Of a stretch of DNA of 64,000 nt, positions 21,649-29,067 are shown piece after piece. The stretch's first letter is position 1; each line of letters begins with the position of its first letter. The translations under genes were made by a program, and so were the position numbers. The stretch spans positions 992,001 to 1,056,000 of the forward strand of contig NZ_CP098502.1 of assembly GCF_024220175.1 (NCBI RefSeq), read 5' to 3'. Below the pieces are notes generated by a model. It worked only from the letters and a program-made list of their open reading frames with translations, ran no database searches and was not told where the DNA came from. The stretch comes from Paraconexibacter antarcticus. GTDB lineage: Bacteria; Actinomycetota; Thermoleophilia; Solirubrobacterales; Solirubrobacteraceae.

Positions 21649-22125
21649 TCAGGCCTGGCCGGACACGGCCATCGAACCGAGGCCGCCGATGAGCAGGAGC
21701 CAGAGGACGAACGCGCTGCCGCCGACGACGGCACAGACGCCGAAGACCGTGCCGAGGACGCCCTCGCGCTGGTCGACGCCCGAGGCGCGGCGGACGAGGA
21801 CCCAGGCGTGATCGAGGCGCTTGAGGATCGAGAGGCCGCCGAAGAGCGCGGCGAGGAGCGCGACGAACCCGAGCAGGATGCCGAGGGAGACGCTGCCGGT
21901 GCGGTACTGGACCTGCGAGGCGATCCACAGCGACCCCGCCGGGATCGGCCCCCAGAAGAGGAGGTTCAGCAGCACCTGGACGGCGAGGAGGCCGGCGGCG
22001 AGGACCGCATCGGTCCGGCGGCGGCCGGCGGTCCCGGTGTCCGGCAGCTCGCGGTACTTCAGCGGCGCCGTCCCGGGACGGCGACCGATGAAGAGACCGC
22101 CGTTGTCGGTCGGGTCGGTGCGCAC
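21649..22125 (-). CDS. Small membrane protein, three predicted TM segments
   Basis: 158 residues, not recognised. A polar N-terminus of about 40 residues is followed by hydrophobic segments TDAVLAAGLLAVQVLLNLLF, VSLGILLGFVALLAALFGG and GVCAVVGGSAFVLWLLLIGG. The GTG start is chosen because a -10 box TAACCT ends seven bases upstream. It is upstream of the aminotransferase on the same strand. Confidence 0.7.
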   Translation of the reverse strand: MRTDPTDNGGLFIGRRPGTAPLKYRELPDTGTAGRRRTDAVLAAGLLAVQVLLNLLFWGPIPAGSLWIASQVQYRTGSVSLGILLGFVALLAALFGGLSILKRLDHAWVLVRRASGVDQREGVLGTVFGVCAVVGGSAFVLWLLLIGGLGSMAVSGQA

Positions 22126-22132
22126 CCGGTCC

Positions 22133-22138
22133 AGGTTA
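22133..22138 (-). promoter_or_regulatory. Candidate -10 box before the membrane protein
   Basis: TAACCT on the - strand, seven bases before the GTG at 22,125, in the 17-base gap after the NIF3-like gene. Another leaderless-type arrangement. Confidence 0.4.
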
Positions 22139-22142
22139 GGGG

Positions 22143-22907
22143 TCAGATGGGGTTCGGCACGTCGATGAACGTGTGCGCGACCCCGAAGCGCTCCGCGAGC
22201 AGCTCGCCGAGGCGCCGGACGCCGAAGCGCTCGGTCGCGTGGTGCCCGGCGGCGAGGAACGTGATGCCGTAATCCCGCGCGATCGCCATCGCGCGCTCGG
22301 CGGGCTCGCCGGTGATGAAGGCGTCGAGGCCCTCGGCGAGCGCGTCGTGGACGTGATCGCTCGCGGCCCCGGAGACGATCCCGACCCGCCGGACGGTCGC
22401 CGGGCCGTCGAGGAACGCGAGCGGCGCGCGGCCCTCGGTCGCCTCCTGCACCCGGGCGACGAGCTCCTCGCGCGCGATTCCGTCGCCCGGGAACGTCGCG
22501 GCGACCCCGATCGGCGCGCGGGGGTCCCCGGCGAACGGCACCCACGACTCGGCGCCGAGCGCGGCGGCGAGCAGCGCGTTGTTGCCGTGCTCCTGGTGCC
22601 CGTCGAGCGGCAGGTGGTAGGCGACGAGGGCGATGTCGTGCTCGAGCAGGACCCGCAGGCGCCTGACGGCGACCCGGTCGAGCGCGCGCGGCGCGTTGTT
22701 CCAGAAGAGGCCGTGGTGGACGAGCACGAGGTCGGCGCCGAGCTCGGCCGCGCGCTCGAAGAGCTCGAGGTGGGCGGAGACGCCGGTGACGACGGTCGCG
22801 ACCTCCTCGGCCCCGGGGACCTGCAGGCCGTTCGGGCAGTAGTCGCGGAAGTCGGCGGGCCGGAGGAGACCGTCGAGCTCGGCGAGGATCGTGTCGATGG
22901 AGGTCAT
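22143..22907 (-). CDS. NIF3-like dinuclear metal centre protein (YbgI/NIF3 family)
   Basis: 254 residues. Metal-binding histidines lie in VLVHHGLFWNN, YHLPLDG and the C-terminal AAGHHATERFGV, the YbgI/NIF3 pattern; CPNGLQVPG near the N-terminus is also typical. Family members are toroidal hexamers, some reported as GTP cyclohydrolase I type 2-like; the true reaction is unsettled. The ATG at 22,907 (MTSIDTILAELDG) is preferred over an upstream in-frame start because the family N-terminus begins there. Confidence 0.9.
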   Translation of the reverse strand: MTSIDTILAELDGLLRPADFRDYCPNGLQVPGAEEVATVVTGVSAHLELFERAAELGADLVLVHHGLFWNNAPRALDRVAVRRLRVLLEHDIALVAYHLPLDGHQEHGNNALLAAALGAESWVPFAGDPRAPIGVAATFPGDGIAREELVARVQEATEGRAPLAFLDGPATVRRVGIVSGAASDHVHDALAEGLDAFITGEPAERAMAIARDYGITFLAAGHHATERFGVRRLGELLAERFGVAHTFIDVPNPI

Positions 22908-22923
22908 GGGTCCGGTGGGACGG

Positions 22924-22929
22924 TATCGT
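22924..22929 (+). promoter_or_regulatory. Candidate -10 box before the small gene at 22,939
   Basis: TATCGT ends nine bases before a TTG that opens the next + strand frame; divergent from the NIF3-like gene. Confidence 0.4.
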
Positions 22930-22938
22930 CGCGCGAGC

Positions 22939-23202
22939 TTGAGCCCGTCCGAACCCCCCGACCTCTCCGCCGACGGCTTCCTCGAGTCGCTCACCGAGAC
23001 GAGCCTCTACTCGATCGGGGCCTATTTCTGCGACCGGCACCCCGACCTCATGGACGACGTCATCGCCCAGGCCGACGCGATCGAGCGGCTCGGCCTCTCG
23101 CGCTGGGCCCAGCGGGAGGAGATCGGCGTCGACGCCGCCTTCCAGACGCTCATCACCGGGCTCGCCGTCCGCTATTTCAAGGCCGTCGCCGGCGGCGGCT
23201 GA
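22939..23202 (+). CDS. Small hypothetical protein
   Basis: 87 residues if begun at the TTG nine bases after a -10 box; an ATG at 22,906 would add 11 residues but overlaps the divergent gene. Sequence is acidic and helical (FLESLTETSLYSIGAYFCDR, DVIAQADAIERLGLSRWAQREEIGVDAAFQTLI). No family is recognised. It ends 61 bases before tRNA-Pro. Confidence 0.6.
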   Translation: MSPSEPPDLSADGFLESLTETSLYSIGAYFCDRHPDLMDDVIAQADAIERLGLSRWAQREEIGVDAAFQTLITGLAVRYFKAVAGGG

Positions 23203-23244
23203 CCCCCGCGGCCCGCCGGGCGGACGTCCGGCAGGCGAACCTGG

Positions 23245-23250
23245 GATACT
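23245..23250 (+). promoter_or_regulatory. Possible -10 box for tRNA-Pro
   Basis: GATACT lies 13 bases before the first base of the tRNA gene. The -35 region is weak. Confidence 0.35.
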
Positions 23251-23263
23251 TTCCCGGCCTCAT

Positions 23264-23337
23264 CGGGGCGTGGCGCAGCCTGGTAGCGCGCGCCGTTCGG
23301 GTCGGCGAGGTCCCCGGTTCGAATCCGGGCGCCCCGA
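23264..23337 (+). tRNA. tRNA-Pro, anticodon CGG
   Basis: 74 bases. The 7-bp acceptor stem CGGGGCG/CGCCCCG is perfect with discriminator A; the D arm has GCGCAGCCTGGTAGCGC, the anticodon stem-loop is CGCCG TTCGGGT CGGCG giving anticodon CGG, and the T loop is GGTTCGAATCC. CCA is not encoded. It reads CCG codons. The prophage did not use it as target; integration is 1.4 kb downstream. Confidence 0.95.
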
Positions 23338-23388
23338 CTGGAGCAGGAACAGGATCGCGGTCTTCGACCCGCCCGCGAGCAGGACCAC

Positions 23389-23422
23389 GAGAAGCCCCGC
23401 CACGCGGGGCTTCTCTGCTTTT
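23389..23422 (+). terminator. Rho-independent terminator after tRNA-Pro
   Basis: A perfect 12-bp stem GAGAAGCCCCGC / GCGGGGCTTCTC with a three-base loop, followed by TGCTTTT. This is the clearest terminator in the host part. Confidence 0.85.
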
Positions 23423-23490
23423 CGGTGTCTTCAGGGCCCGTCCGCGGATGTTCGACTGCAGATGCGCCACCGGCTGCCGATACTCCAATC

Positions 23491-24807
23491 ATGGGTCAGG
23501 GTCGAACGTCCTTCCGCAGCCTCCCGAAGGGGACGGGGGACGCGCCGGGGACGACGCGGGCGCCGGCCGGCATCTCGCTCGGGCTCCTCGAGCACGCGCC
23601 CGACGCCATCGTCGGGCTCGACGCGGCCGGTCAGGTGCGGCTCGCCAACGCCGCCGCCGAGGCGCTCTTCGGGTACGACCGCGCCGCGCTGCTCACGATG
23701 GCGCTCGCCGACCTCGTGCCCGGCGCGGACGGGGACCCGGCGGAGTGGTGCGCGGTGCGGGCCGACGGGACGCAGGTCCCGGTCGAGCTGAGCCGCACCC
23801 CGCTCCCGACCGACGACGGCGAGCTGACGGTCTGCATCCTGCACGACACGACCGAGCGCCGGCGGGTGGAGGCCGAGCTGCGCGCGAGCCGCCGCCGCCT
23901 CGCCGAGGCCGAGCAGCTCGCCCGCGTGGGCAGCTGGGAGTGGGACATCCCGGCGAACGCGGTCGAGTGGTCCGACCAGCTCTTCCGCATCTACGGGCTC
24001 GAGCCGCAGTCGATCACGCCCTCGTACGACAAGTTCCTCGCGTACGTGCACCCCGACGACCGCGCGGACGTCGACGCCCGCAACCACAAGGCGTTCGCCG
24101 ACCATGAGCCCTTCGAGGACGTCAAGCGGGTCATCCGCGAGGACGGGCGGGAGATCCTCATGCGGACGCAGGGCGAGGTCGTCTGCGACGCGGGCGGCGC
24201 CCCGATCCGGATGATCGGCGTGTGCGAGGACGTCACCGCGCAGGAGAGCGCGGCGCGGACGCTCTCGACCCTCGCGTCGATCGTGCAGTCCTCGGGCGAC
24301 GCGATCTACGCGGTCGACCACCACGGCCTGCTCGTGAGCTGGAACCCCGCCGCCGAGGCGCTGTTCGGCTATCCGGAGGCCGACGTCCTCGGCCGCACGA
24401 CGAGGCTGCTCATGCCCGAGAACCTCGCCGAGCACGATCGCGCGGCGGTCGAGCGGGTCCTCGCCGGCGACGCCATCCAGCGCTTCGAGACCGAGCGCCG
24501 CCACCGCGACGGGAGCCACGTCGAGGTCGCGCTGACGATCTCGCCGATCGTCGGCGCGGACGCGATGATCGCCGGCGCGTCGATCATCGCCCGCGACATC
24601 AGCGAGCGCCGGCGGCTCGAGGAGCAGGTCCGCCATCTCGCCGACCACGACGCGCTCACGGGTCTGATGAACGGGCGGCGGTTCGACGAGAAGCTCGCCG
24701 AGCGCGTGGCGGACGCGGTCGGCTATCGCCTCGGCGGGGCCGTGCTCGTCGTCGACATCGACGGCTTCAAGGAGATCAATAGGTGTATACACTCAGGGCG
24801 TGGCTAA
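23491..24807 (+). CDS. PAS-PAS-PAS-GGDEF signalling protein, cut by prophage integration
   Basis: 438 residues remain. Three PAS-type sensor domains: about residues 25 to 135 (APDAIVGLDAAGQVRLANAA), about 140 to 260 (ARVGSWEWDIPANAVEWS) and about 265 to 390 (SGDAIYAVDHHGLLVSWNPA). A diguanylate cyclase domain begins with DHDALTGLMNGRRFDEKL and reaches VVDIDGFKEIN, then stops: the metal and GG(D/E)EF active-site loop that should follow is missing. The last seven codons (RCIHSGRG region) and stop are phage DNA. The truncated protein cannot make c-di-GMP; the rest should lie at the other prophage end outside the window. ATG 23,491 is preferred to GTG 23,425. Confidence 0.85.
   Translation: MGQGRTSFRSLPKGTGDAPGTTRAPAGISLGLLEHAPDAIVGLDAAGQVRLANAAAEALFGYDRAALLTMALADLVPGADGDPAEWCAVRADGTQVPVELSRTPLPTDDGELTVCILHDTTERRRVEAELRASRRRLAEAEQLARVGSWEWDIPANAVEWSDQLFRIYGLEPQSITPSYDKFLAYVHPDDRADVDARNHKAFADHEPFEDVKRVIREDGREILMRTQGEVVCDAGGAPIRMIGVCEDVTAQESAARTLSTLASIVQSSGDAIYAVDHHGLLVSWNPAAEALFGYPEADVLGRTTRLLMPENLAEHDRAAVERVLAGDAIQRFETERRHRDGSHVEVALTISPIVGADAMIAGASIIARDISERRRLEEQVRHLADHDALTGLMNGRRFDEKLAERVADAVGYRLGGAVLVVDIDGFKEINRCIHSGRG
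24771..24800 (+). other. Left host-prophage junction (attL region)
   Basis: The host GGDEF frame is intact up to about 24,780 (GAGATCAAT) and loses similarity after it. Just beyond is the 10-bp palindrome GTGTATACAC at 24,783 to 24,792. The exact core cannot be set without the right junction or an uninterrupted relative. For large serine integrases the shared core is usually only a few bases. Confidence 0.65.
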
Positions 24808-24825
24808 TCGAACAGCGACGTTCGA
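24808..24825 (+). promoter_or_regulatory. Inverted repeat in front of the integrase
   Basis: TCGAAC and GTTCGA separated by six bases, 53 bases before the integrase GTG. The half-sites match the actinobacterial LexA half-site, but the known spacing there is four bases, so it may instead be a site for a phage repressor or the integrase. Confidence 0.4.
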
Positions 24826-24877
24826 CTGGCACCGGGGGGCCTGACCAGCCTCTTGAACTCTGACTGGAGGCCATGCC

Positions 24878-26359
24878 GTGTCGACCCTGAAGCTCGACGG
24901 ATACGTGCGAGTATCGCGAGTGTCCGGACGTTCCGGTGAATCTTTCATCTCCCCGACCGTTCAGCGCGAGCAGATCGCGCACTGGGCGAAGCTGCGCAAC
25001 GCGGAGATCCTCGAGATCCACGAAGACCTCGACCAGTCCGGCGGCGGCTTTGACCGTCCCGGGCTGCAGCGCGCCATCGAGCGCGTCGAGGCGAAGGAGA
25101 GCAGCGGCATCGTCGTCGCCAAGCTCGACCGCTTCGCGCGCTCCCTCCAGGGTGCGCTCGAGACCATCAAGCGGATCCACGACGCCGGCGGCGACTTCGT
25201 CTGCGTCGACCTGGGCGTTGACCCGACGACGCCCATGGGCAAGATGCAGACGAACCTCCTGCTCGTCCTCGCAGAGTTCGAGCTCGACCGGATCCGCGAG
25301 CAGTGGAGCACCGCCCGCGAGCACGCCGTGGGCCGCGGCGTCCACATCTCCCGGCACCCGCCGAGCGGCTACGACAAGGGACCTGACGGCCGGCTCATCC
25401 CGAACGCCACCGCGCCGTACATCACCGAGGCGTTCAAGATGCGCGCCGCCGGCAAGCCCTACTCGGCCATCGCAGAGATGCTCATGGGCGCCGGCGCCAT
25501 CGTCACGACCGGGTCCTCGCACTGGTCCTCGCCGACCATTCGGCACATCATCGCCAACCCCGCCTACCTCGGCCGGGCGACGAGCGGATCGTTCAGCCAG
25601 GAGGGCGCGCACGAGCCGCTCATCGACGAGGAGACCTTCAACCTGGCGAACGGGCGCCGCGCCGAGTACTCCCGCCCCGCCACCACCCTCGGCCCGTCGC
25701 TGCTCGCCGGCCTGCTCCGCTGCGCTGGCTGCCAGTACGCGATGAAGCCCGACACGATGCTCAACAAGGGCACCGGGGAGCGCGTGCGCACCTACCGCTG
25801 CCGCGGTGATCACGCCAGCGGCAAGTGCATGGACCGCGCCGCCGTGCTGGGCAACATCGTCGAGACCGAGGTCATCCGCAGGTTTCTCGAGCTGATGGGC
25901 AAGCGGTGGGTGAGCGAGCACCATCAGGACGACGACCTGACCGACCTGATCCGCGAGGCGGAAGAGGCCGAACGAGAGATGACGATCTTCCGCGACGACC
26001 CGCGCATCATCAGCGTGCTCGGACCGGATGAGTTCGTCGCCGGCCTGCGCACGCGGGCCGAGCGCGTTGACTCCGCGAACCGCGCGCTCATCGAGGCGCG
26101 GTCGCAGGACTCGCAGCTCCTCATGCCCCCGACCGAGCTGCGCCGGATGTGGCCGACGCTCGAGGTCGAGGAGCAGAAGGAGCTGCTCGGCAGCGTGTGG
26201 GATGCGATCTTCATCCGCTCAGGCCGACAGGATCCGATTGAGGACCGGCTGCTCTTCTTCATGCACGGGGAGAAGCCCGACGGCGGCCCCACCCGCAAGC
26301 GGAAGGCCACCGAGATCCGCCCCCTTGACTGGGAGCGGTACGCCGGCCGGCGCCACTGA
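24878..26359 (+). CDS. Large serine recombinase (phage integrase)
   Basis: Catalyses attP x attB recombination by a serine-DNA link. 493 residues, GTG start seven bases after GGAGG. The resolvase-type catalytic domain spans about residues 1 to 160, with the serine in YVRVSRVSG, then ESFISPTVQREQI, KLDRFARSLQGA and LLLVLAEFELDRIREQ. A recombinase domain follows (PSGYDKGPDGRL, SHWSSPTIRHIIANPAYLG), then a zinc ribbon (CAGCQYAMK and YRCRGDHASGKC) and a C-terminal coiled-coil stretch (DLIREAEEAEREMTIF). It sits at the left prophage edge as usual. Confidence 0.95.
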   Translation: MSTLKLDGYVRVSRVSGRSGESFISPTVQREQIAHWAKLRNAEILEIHEDLDQSGGGFDRPGLQRAIERVEAKESSGIVVAKLDRFARSLQGALETIKRIHDAGGDFVCVDLGVDPTTPMGKMQTNLLLVLAEFELDRIREQWSTAREHAVGRGVHISRHPPSGYDKGPDGRLIPNATAPYITEAFKMRAAGKPYSAIAEMLMGAGAIVTTGSSHWSSPTIRHIIANPAYLGRATSGSFSQEGAHEPLIDEETFNLANGRRAEYSRPATTLGPSLLAGLLRCAGCQYAMKPDTMLNKGTGERVRTYRCRGDHASGKCMDRAAVLGNIVETEVIRRFLELMGKRWVSEHHQDDDLTDLIREAEEAEREMTIFRDDPRIISVLGPDEFVAGLRTRAERVDSANRALIEARSQDSQLLMPPTELRRMWPTLEVEEQKELLGSVWDAIFIRSGRQDPIEDRLLFFMHGEKPDGGPTRKRKATEIRPLDWERYAGRRH

Positions 26360-26443
26360 GAACGCGCGGCCGGGGTGACGGTCCTGCAGGATCTGGGCCA
26401 TGGTGGCGCGGAAGCGGAGCTCGGACTCAGCGGTGAGCTTCAC
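26219..26443 (-). CDS. Small hypothetical protein overlapping the integrase 3' end antisense
   Basis: 74 codons' worth of frame from a GTG that overlaps the stop of the upstream gene (GTGA), the same coupling as the rest of this operon. The first 28 residues (MKLTAESELRFRATMAQILQ) look like a real helical start; the remainder lies antisense to the last 141 bases of the integrase gene. The extent of translation is uncertain, and it could be a shadow. Confidence 0.4.
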   Translation of the reverse strand: MKLTAESELRFRATMAQILQDRHPGRAFSVAPAGVPLPVKGADLGGLPLAGGAAVGLLPVHEEEQPVLNRILSA

Positions 26444-26982
26444 GTCCTGACCTCGTAGGTCGAGCCGCAGGCGTGACACTTGGCGAACTGGCGCTCGGCG
26501 GCCGGGTCGTACGCGGTGCCGTGGATCTCACCCGATGTCCCATTCTGCGCGCCTGCGCCGTACCGCTGACGCAGATCTGCGCGCGAGAGAATCTCGCAGT
26601 CCGACAGCGCCTGCTCGAGCGACACCTGGCCGCGGCGCACGGCCGGCAGGATCTCCTGCACCTTCGACGGCTCCACGGCGGTCAGCCGGGACGGCTCGGC
26701 GCCGAGGTTGACGACGAGCTCGCGCCACTGGGCGATGAGCTGGTAGACCCAGCGCCGGTCCAGCGACACGTCCGGCCCCTCGAGCCACTCCTCGAAAGTG
26801 TCGTAGCCCAGGGTCTTCCACATCGCCTGGTCGCTGAACTCGTAGAGGTCGCGGGCAAGGTCAGCCCAGGCGCGACGGACAGTGCCCACCGTGGCAACGA
26901 TGCGCTGCTCTACCTCGTAGGCGTGGTCTACTCCTGCGGGGACTTCTGATGCTGCTGGCCGTGACACGTCGGGCAGAGCCAT
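26440..26982 (-). CDS. Phage protein, possible DNA-binding replication or regulatory factor
   Basis: 180 residues. ATG at 26,982 follows AAGGAGATCAC, the best ribosome-binding site in this frame. The middle (WKTLGYDTFEEWLEGPDVSL, RWVYQLIAQWRELV) and the following QEILPAVRRGQVSLEQALSD resemble small phage proteins with ParB/Sigma-like helix-turn-helix segments. A C-terminal CHACGSTY could bind zinc with other residues. The function is not known. It overlaps the upstream HNH gene by 55 bases. Confidence 0.65.
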   Translation of the reverse strand: MALPDVSRPAASEVPAGVDHAYEVEQRIVATVGTVRRAWADLARDLYEFSDQAMWKTLGYDTFEEWLEGPDVSLDRRWVYQLIAQWRELVVNLGAEPSRLTAVEPSKVQEILPAVRRGQVSLEQALSDCEILSRADLRQRYGAGAQNGTSGEIHGTAYDPAAERQFAKCHACGSTYEVRT

Positions 26983-27329
26983 GTGATCTCCTTGGGCTTG
27001 CTGTAGTCGGTGTGGTGCGCCTCGACCTTGCTCGCCCCGCAGGACGCGCACGGCTGAGGATCCATCATTCGGGCTGTTGCCCGCGCCTTCCGCTTCGCCG
27101 CCCCGGACTCCCATGTCTTTGCCTGGTAGTCACGCTGCTTGGCGTTGCGCTTACCGTTGTCCCGCTCGTGCCGTCGGCGATCTGCCGCCTGCTGAGCATC
27201 CCGGTCTCGATTATTCACAATCGCACGTTTCTTGGCGCGCGGGAGATCGGAATACCGGGCCTTTTCCGAGGCGGCGTGTTCCGCCGCTGACGCGGGGCGG
27301 CTGGGATCGGGCTTGCGTCCTGGCTTCAT
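26928..27329 (-). CDS. HNH-like zinc endonuclease (1 of 2 related, adjacent)
   Basis: 133 residues. Very basic N-terminal two-thirds; the C-terminus has CASCGASKVEAHHTDYSKP and WLCPTCHGQQH, giving CxxC, the HH metal centre and a second CxxC as in short HNH nucleases. ATG overlaps the previous stop (ATGA). The C-terminal motif is close to that of the upstream neighbour, suggesting duplication. Confidence 0.7.
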   Translation of the reverse strand: MKPGRKPDPSRPASAAEHAASEKARYSDLPRAKKRAIVNNRDRDAQQAADRRRHERDNGKRNAKQRDYQAKTWESGAAKRKARATARMMDPQPCASCGASKVEAHHTDYSKPKEITWLCPTCHGQQHQKSPQE

Positions 27330-27724
27330 GCGTGGACGATCCCAGCCGCAGCGGCGCGAGCCTCGTCGGCATGAACCCGCCCATGGTGGTGCCGGCAAAG
27401 CCAGGTCACCTCCAGCGGGAGGTCGTAGTCGTGATGATGCGCGACCACCTGGAGGTCATCACAGAACAAGCAGGGCTCAGGGACGAGATCGCCTACCTTC
27501 CGGGCCAGATGCACTTTGCGCCGGGCCCGGTTCTGCTTTTCCGACGGCTTCCGGCCCCGCATCCCACCCCGAGCGCGATCGTAGGCACGCACGCGCTCGG
27601 GGTCACGGTTCTGCAGCATCTCCCGCCGCTCTGCCTGCGACTTGCCCGCGTACCAGCCGCGCATATAGATGCGCTTCTTGCACCTCGGACACTCATCGCA
27701 CGAGCAGGAGGCGGGACGACCCAT
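27326..27724 (-). CDS. HNH-like zinc endonuclease (2 of 2 related, adjacent)
   Basis: 132 residues. An N-terminal cysteine cluster (CSCDECPRCKKR) is followed by a basic part and a C-terminal HNH-like block CLFCDDLQVVAHHHDYDLP and WLCRHHHGRVH. The spacing of Cys and His matches the neighbour at 26,928. The ATG shares a base with the stop of the SSB-like gene (TGATG). Confidence 0.7.
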   Translation of the reverse strand: MGRPASCSCDECPRCKKRIYMRGWYAGKSQAERREMLQNRDPERVRAYDRARGGMRGRKPSEKQNRARRKVHLARKVGDLVPEPCLFCDDLQVVAHHHDYDLPLEVTWLCRHHHGRVHADEARAAAAGIVHA

Positions 27725-28311
27725 CAGAAGATGCAGGGGCCGAAGGGGATGTCCTGGGACGGCACCATCCCACCCCCCGAGGGCACGCCGGTCTCGATGG
27801 GCGTGCCGACGACCGGCATGTCGGAGCCGATGTACGGCTCGATCTTCGCGTTGCGGTACGGCTTGCCCGTGGACTCGTTGATCTTCTTGGCGTCGTAGAT
27901 CGTGAGCGCGACGGCCCTGTCGAGCGCCGAGTCCCAGATCGCGCTGCCGGGGTAGACGAGGCCGAGGTGGAAGCCGTCCTCGGTCGTGTCGACCCCGAGG
28001 AGCTCGAGGTCGCGCTTGAGGAAGCCGAACTTCATCTCGATCTGGTCAGGGGTGGCGGCGCCGATCCGCTGCGGCTCCAGGCAGTGGACGATGTCCACGG
28101 TCTTGCCCTCGTAGTCGGGCGAGCCGAAGATCTCGAAGGAGAGCTTCAGGAACGCGGCGCCCGAGGCCTTGGCCTCGAAGAAGTCGACGATCCGCAGGCG
28201 GGCGTTGTAGGAGCCGGGCTCCGGGAGGGCGAAGGGGTCAGCGGAGGCGTCGGCCTTCTGGAAGTGCTCGTTGAGGTTGGCAAGGCGCTGCTCGAGGTTG
28301 TCGATGGGCAT
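27724..28311 (-). CDS. Phage single-stranded DNA-binding-like protein (DUF669 type)
   Basis: 195 residues. The pattern PEPGSYNARLRIVDFFEAKA, AAFLKLSFEIFGSPDYEGKT and a later FLKRDLELLG fits DUF669 phage proteins, which behave as ssDNA-binding proteins. It ends with an acidic-hydrophobic tail SQDIPFGPCIF, close to the DDIPF tip by which SSBs recruit partners. With the Sak4-like ATPase and Cas4-like nuclease it would form a recombination set. Confidence 0.7.
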   Translation of the reverse strand: MPIDNLEQRLANLNEHFQKADASADPFALPEPGSYNARLRIVDFFEAKASGAAFLKLSFEIFGSPDYEGKTVDIVHCLEPQRIGAATPDQIEMKFGFLKRDLELLGVDTTEDGFHLGLVYPGSAIWDSALDRAVALTIYDAKKINESTGKPYRNAKIEPYIGSDMPVVGTPIETGVPSGGGMVPSQDIPFGPCIF

Positions 28312-28316
28312 GTGGA

Positions 28317-28601
28317 TCAGTTCTCCTGGGGATCGATGGTGTCGGTGGATGCGGCCTGCTCGGCCATGGTCTGGATGCGGACGATGTGTGCTGCGCTGGC
28401 GACGATGTCCTCGGGCGCCAGCTCCTTCACGGCGAAGCCGGCCTTGTTCAGCACGGCGAGCGCCTTCCTGGTGAAGCCGGCGCGGACGACGCCGCTCGGG
28501 ACGCCGACGGCGACGTAGACGATCTCGTCGGCGGGGACGCGGCGACTGCCACTGCTGCCCGATCCTGGGGCTTCGGACGGCTTCTCGGGAAGTGGGGTCA
28601 C
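28317..28601 (-). CDS. Small hypothetical phage protein
   Basis: 94 residues, not recognised. Low-complexity Ser/Gly N-terminus, then VYVAVGVPSGVVRAGFTRKA and an Ala-rich helix. The ATG overlaps the stop of the upstream gene (ATGA), so it is part of the coupled early operon. Confidence 0.6.
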   Translation of the reverse strand: MTPLPEKPSEAPGSGSSGSRRVPADEIVYVAVGVPSGVVRAGFTRKALAVLNKAGFAVKELAPEDIVASAAHIVRIQTMAEQAASTDTIDPQEN

Positions 28602-28795
28602 GATGCCGTCACCTCCTCGCGGATCGGGACGAGTGGCCGGAAGACGAGCGTCCCGCCGGGCAGTTCCTCACAGCGGTAGTACGTGTCGGCGTCCACGGCG
28701 CGTCGCCCGATCGGACGCGGGACGCTGATCGCGTACGTCGTGTGCTCGGCGGCAGGATCGCCGCCCGTGCGGAGGTGAACCCGAACGGGCCTCAC
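28598..28795 (-). CDS. Small hypothetical phage protein
   Basis: 65 residues from a GTG that overlaps the upstream stop (GTGA). Basic start MRPVRVHLRTGGDPAAEHT and a beta-rich end CEELPGGTLVFRPLVPI. Chosen over longer in-frame starts because of the operon's overlap rule. No family recognised. Confidence 0.55.
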   Translation of the reverse strand: MRPVRVHLRTGGDPAAEHTTYAISVPRPIGRRAVDADTYYRCEELPGGTLVFRPLVPIREEVTAS

Positions 28796-29067
28796 CGTCC
28801 GGCCTCGCGCAGGTCGTACAGCGCATCCGCGACCGCCTGGTCCTTCAGCGCGCCCGCGATGTTCTCGACGGCCATGTCCCGGGCGGTGCGCCCGTAGGCC
28901 TTCGTATAGCCGTTGTCGCAGTGCGTGCAATCGAGGTTGCTGACGATCCGCGTCCCGGTCCCGGCGCAGGACGAACAACGTCCCTCTAGGAATGGAGCCA
29001 GGGCGTCGGCAAGAGCCTCGGCAAGGGCCGACATCGCATCCCCAGATTCGTCCGCGGGTGAGGTCAT
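28792..29067 (-). CDS. Small zinc-motif phage protein
   Basis: 91 residues from the ATG overlapping the ATPase stop. CSSCAGTGTRIVSNLDCTHC is a DnaJ-like CxxCxGxG...CxxC zinc motif; the flanks are helical (MSALAEALADALAPFLEG, ARDMAVENIAGALKDQAV). A role as an adaptor in replication or recombination is possible but unproven. Confidence 0.6.
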   Translation of the reverse strand: MTSPADESGDAMSALAEALADALAPFLEGRCSSCAGTGTRIVSNLDCTHCDNGYTKAYGRTARDMAVENIAGALKDQAVADALYDLREAGR

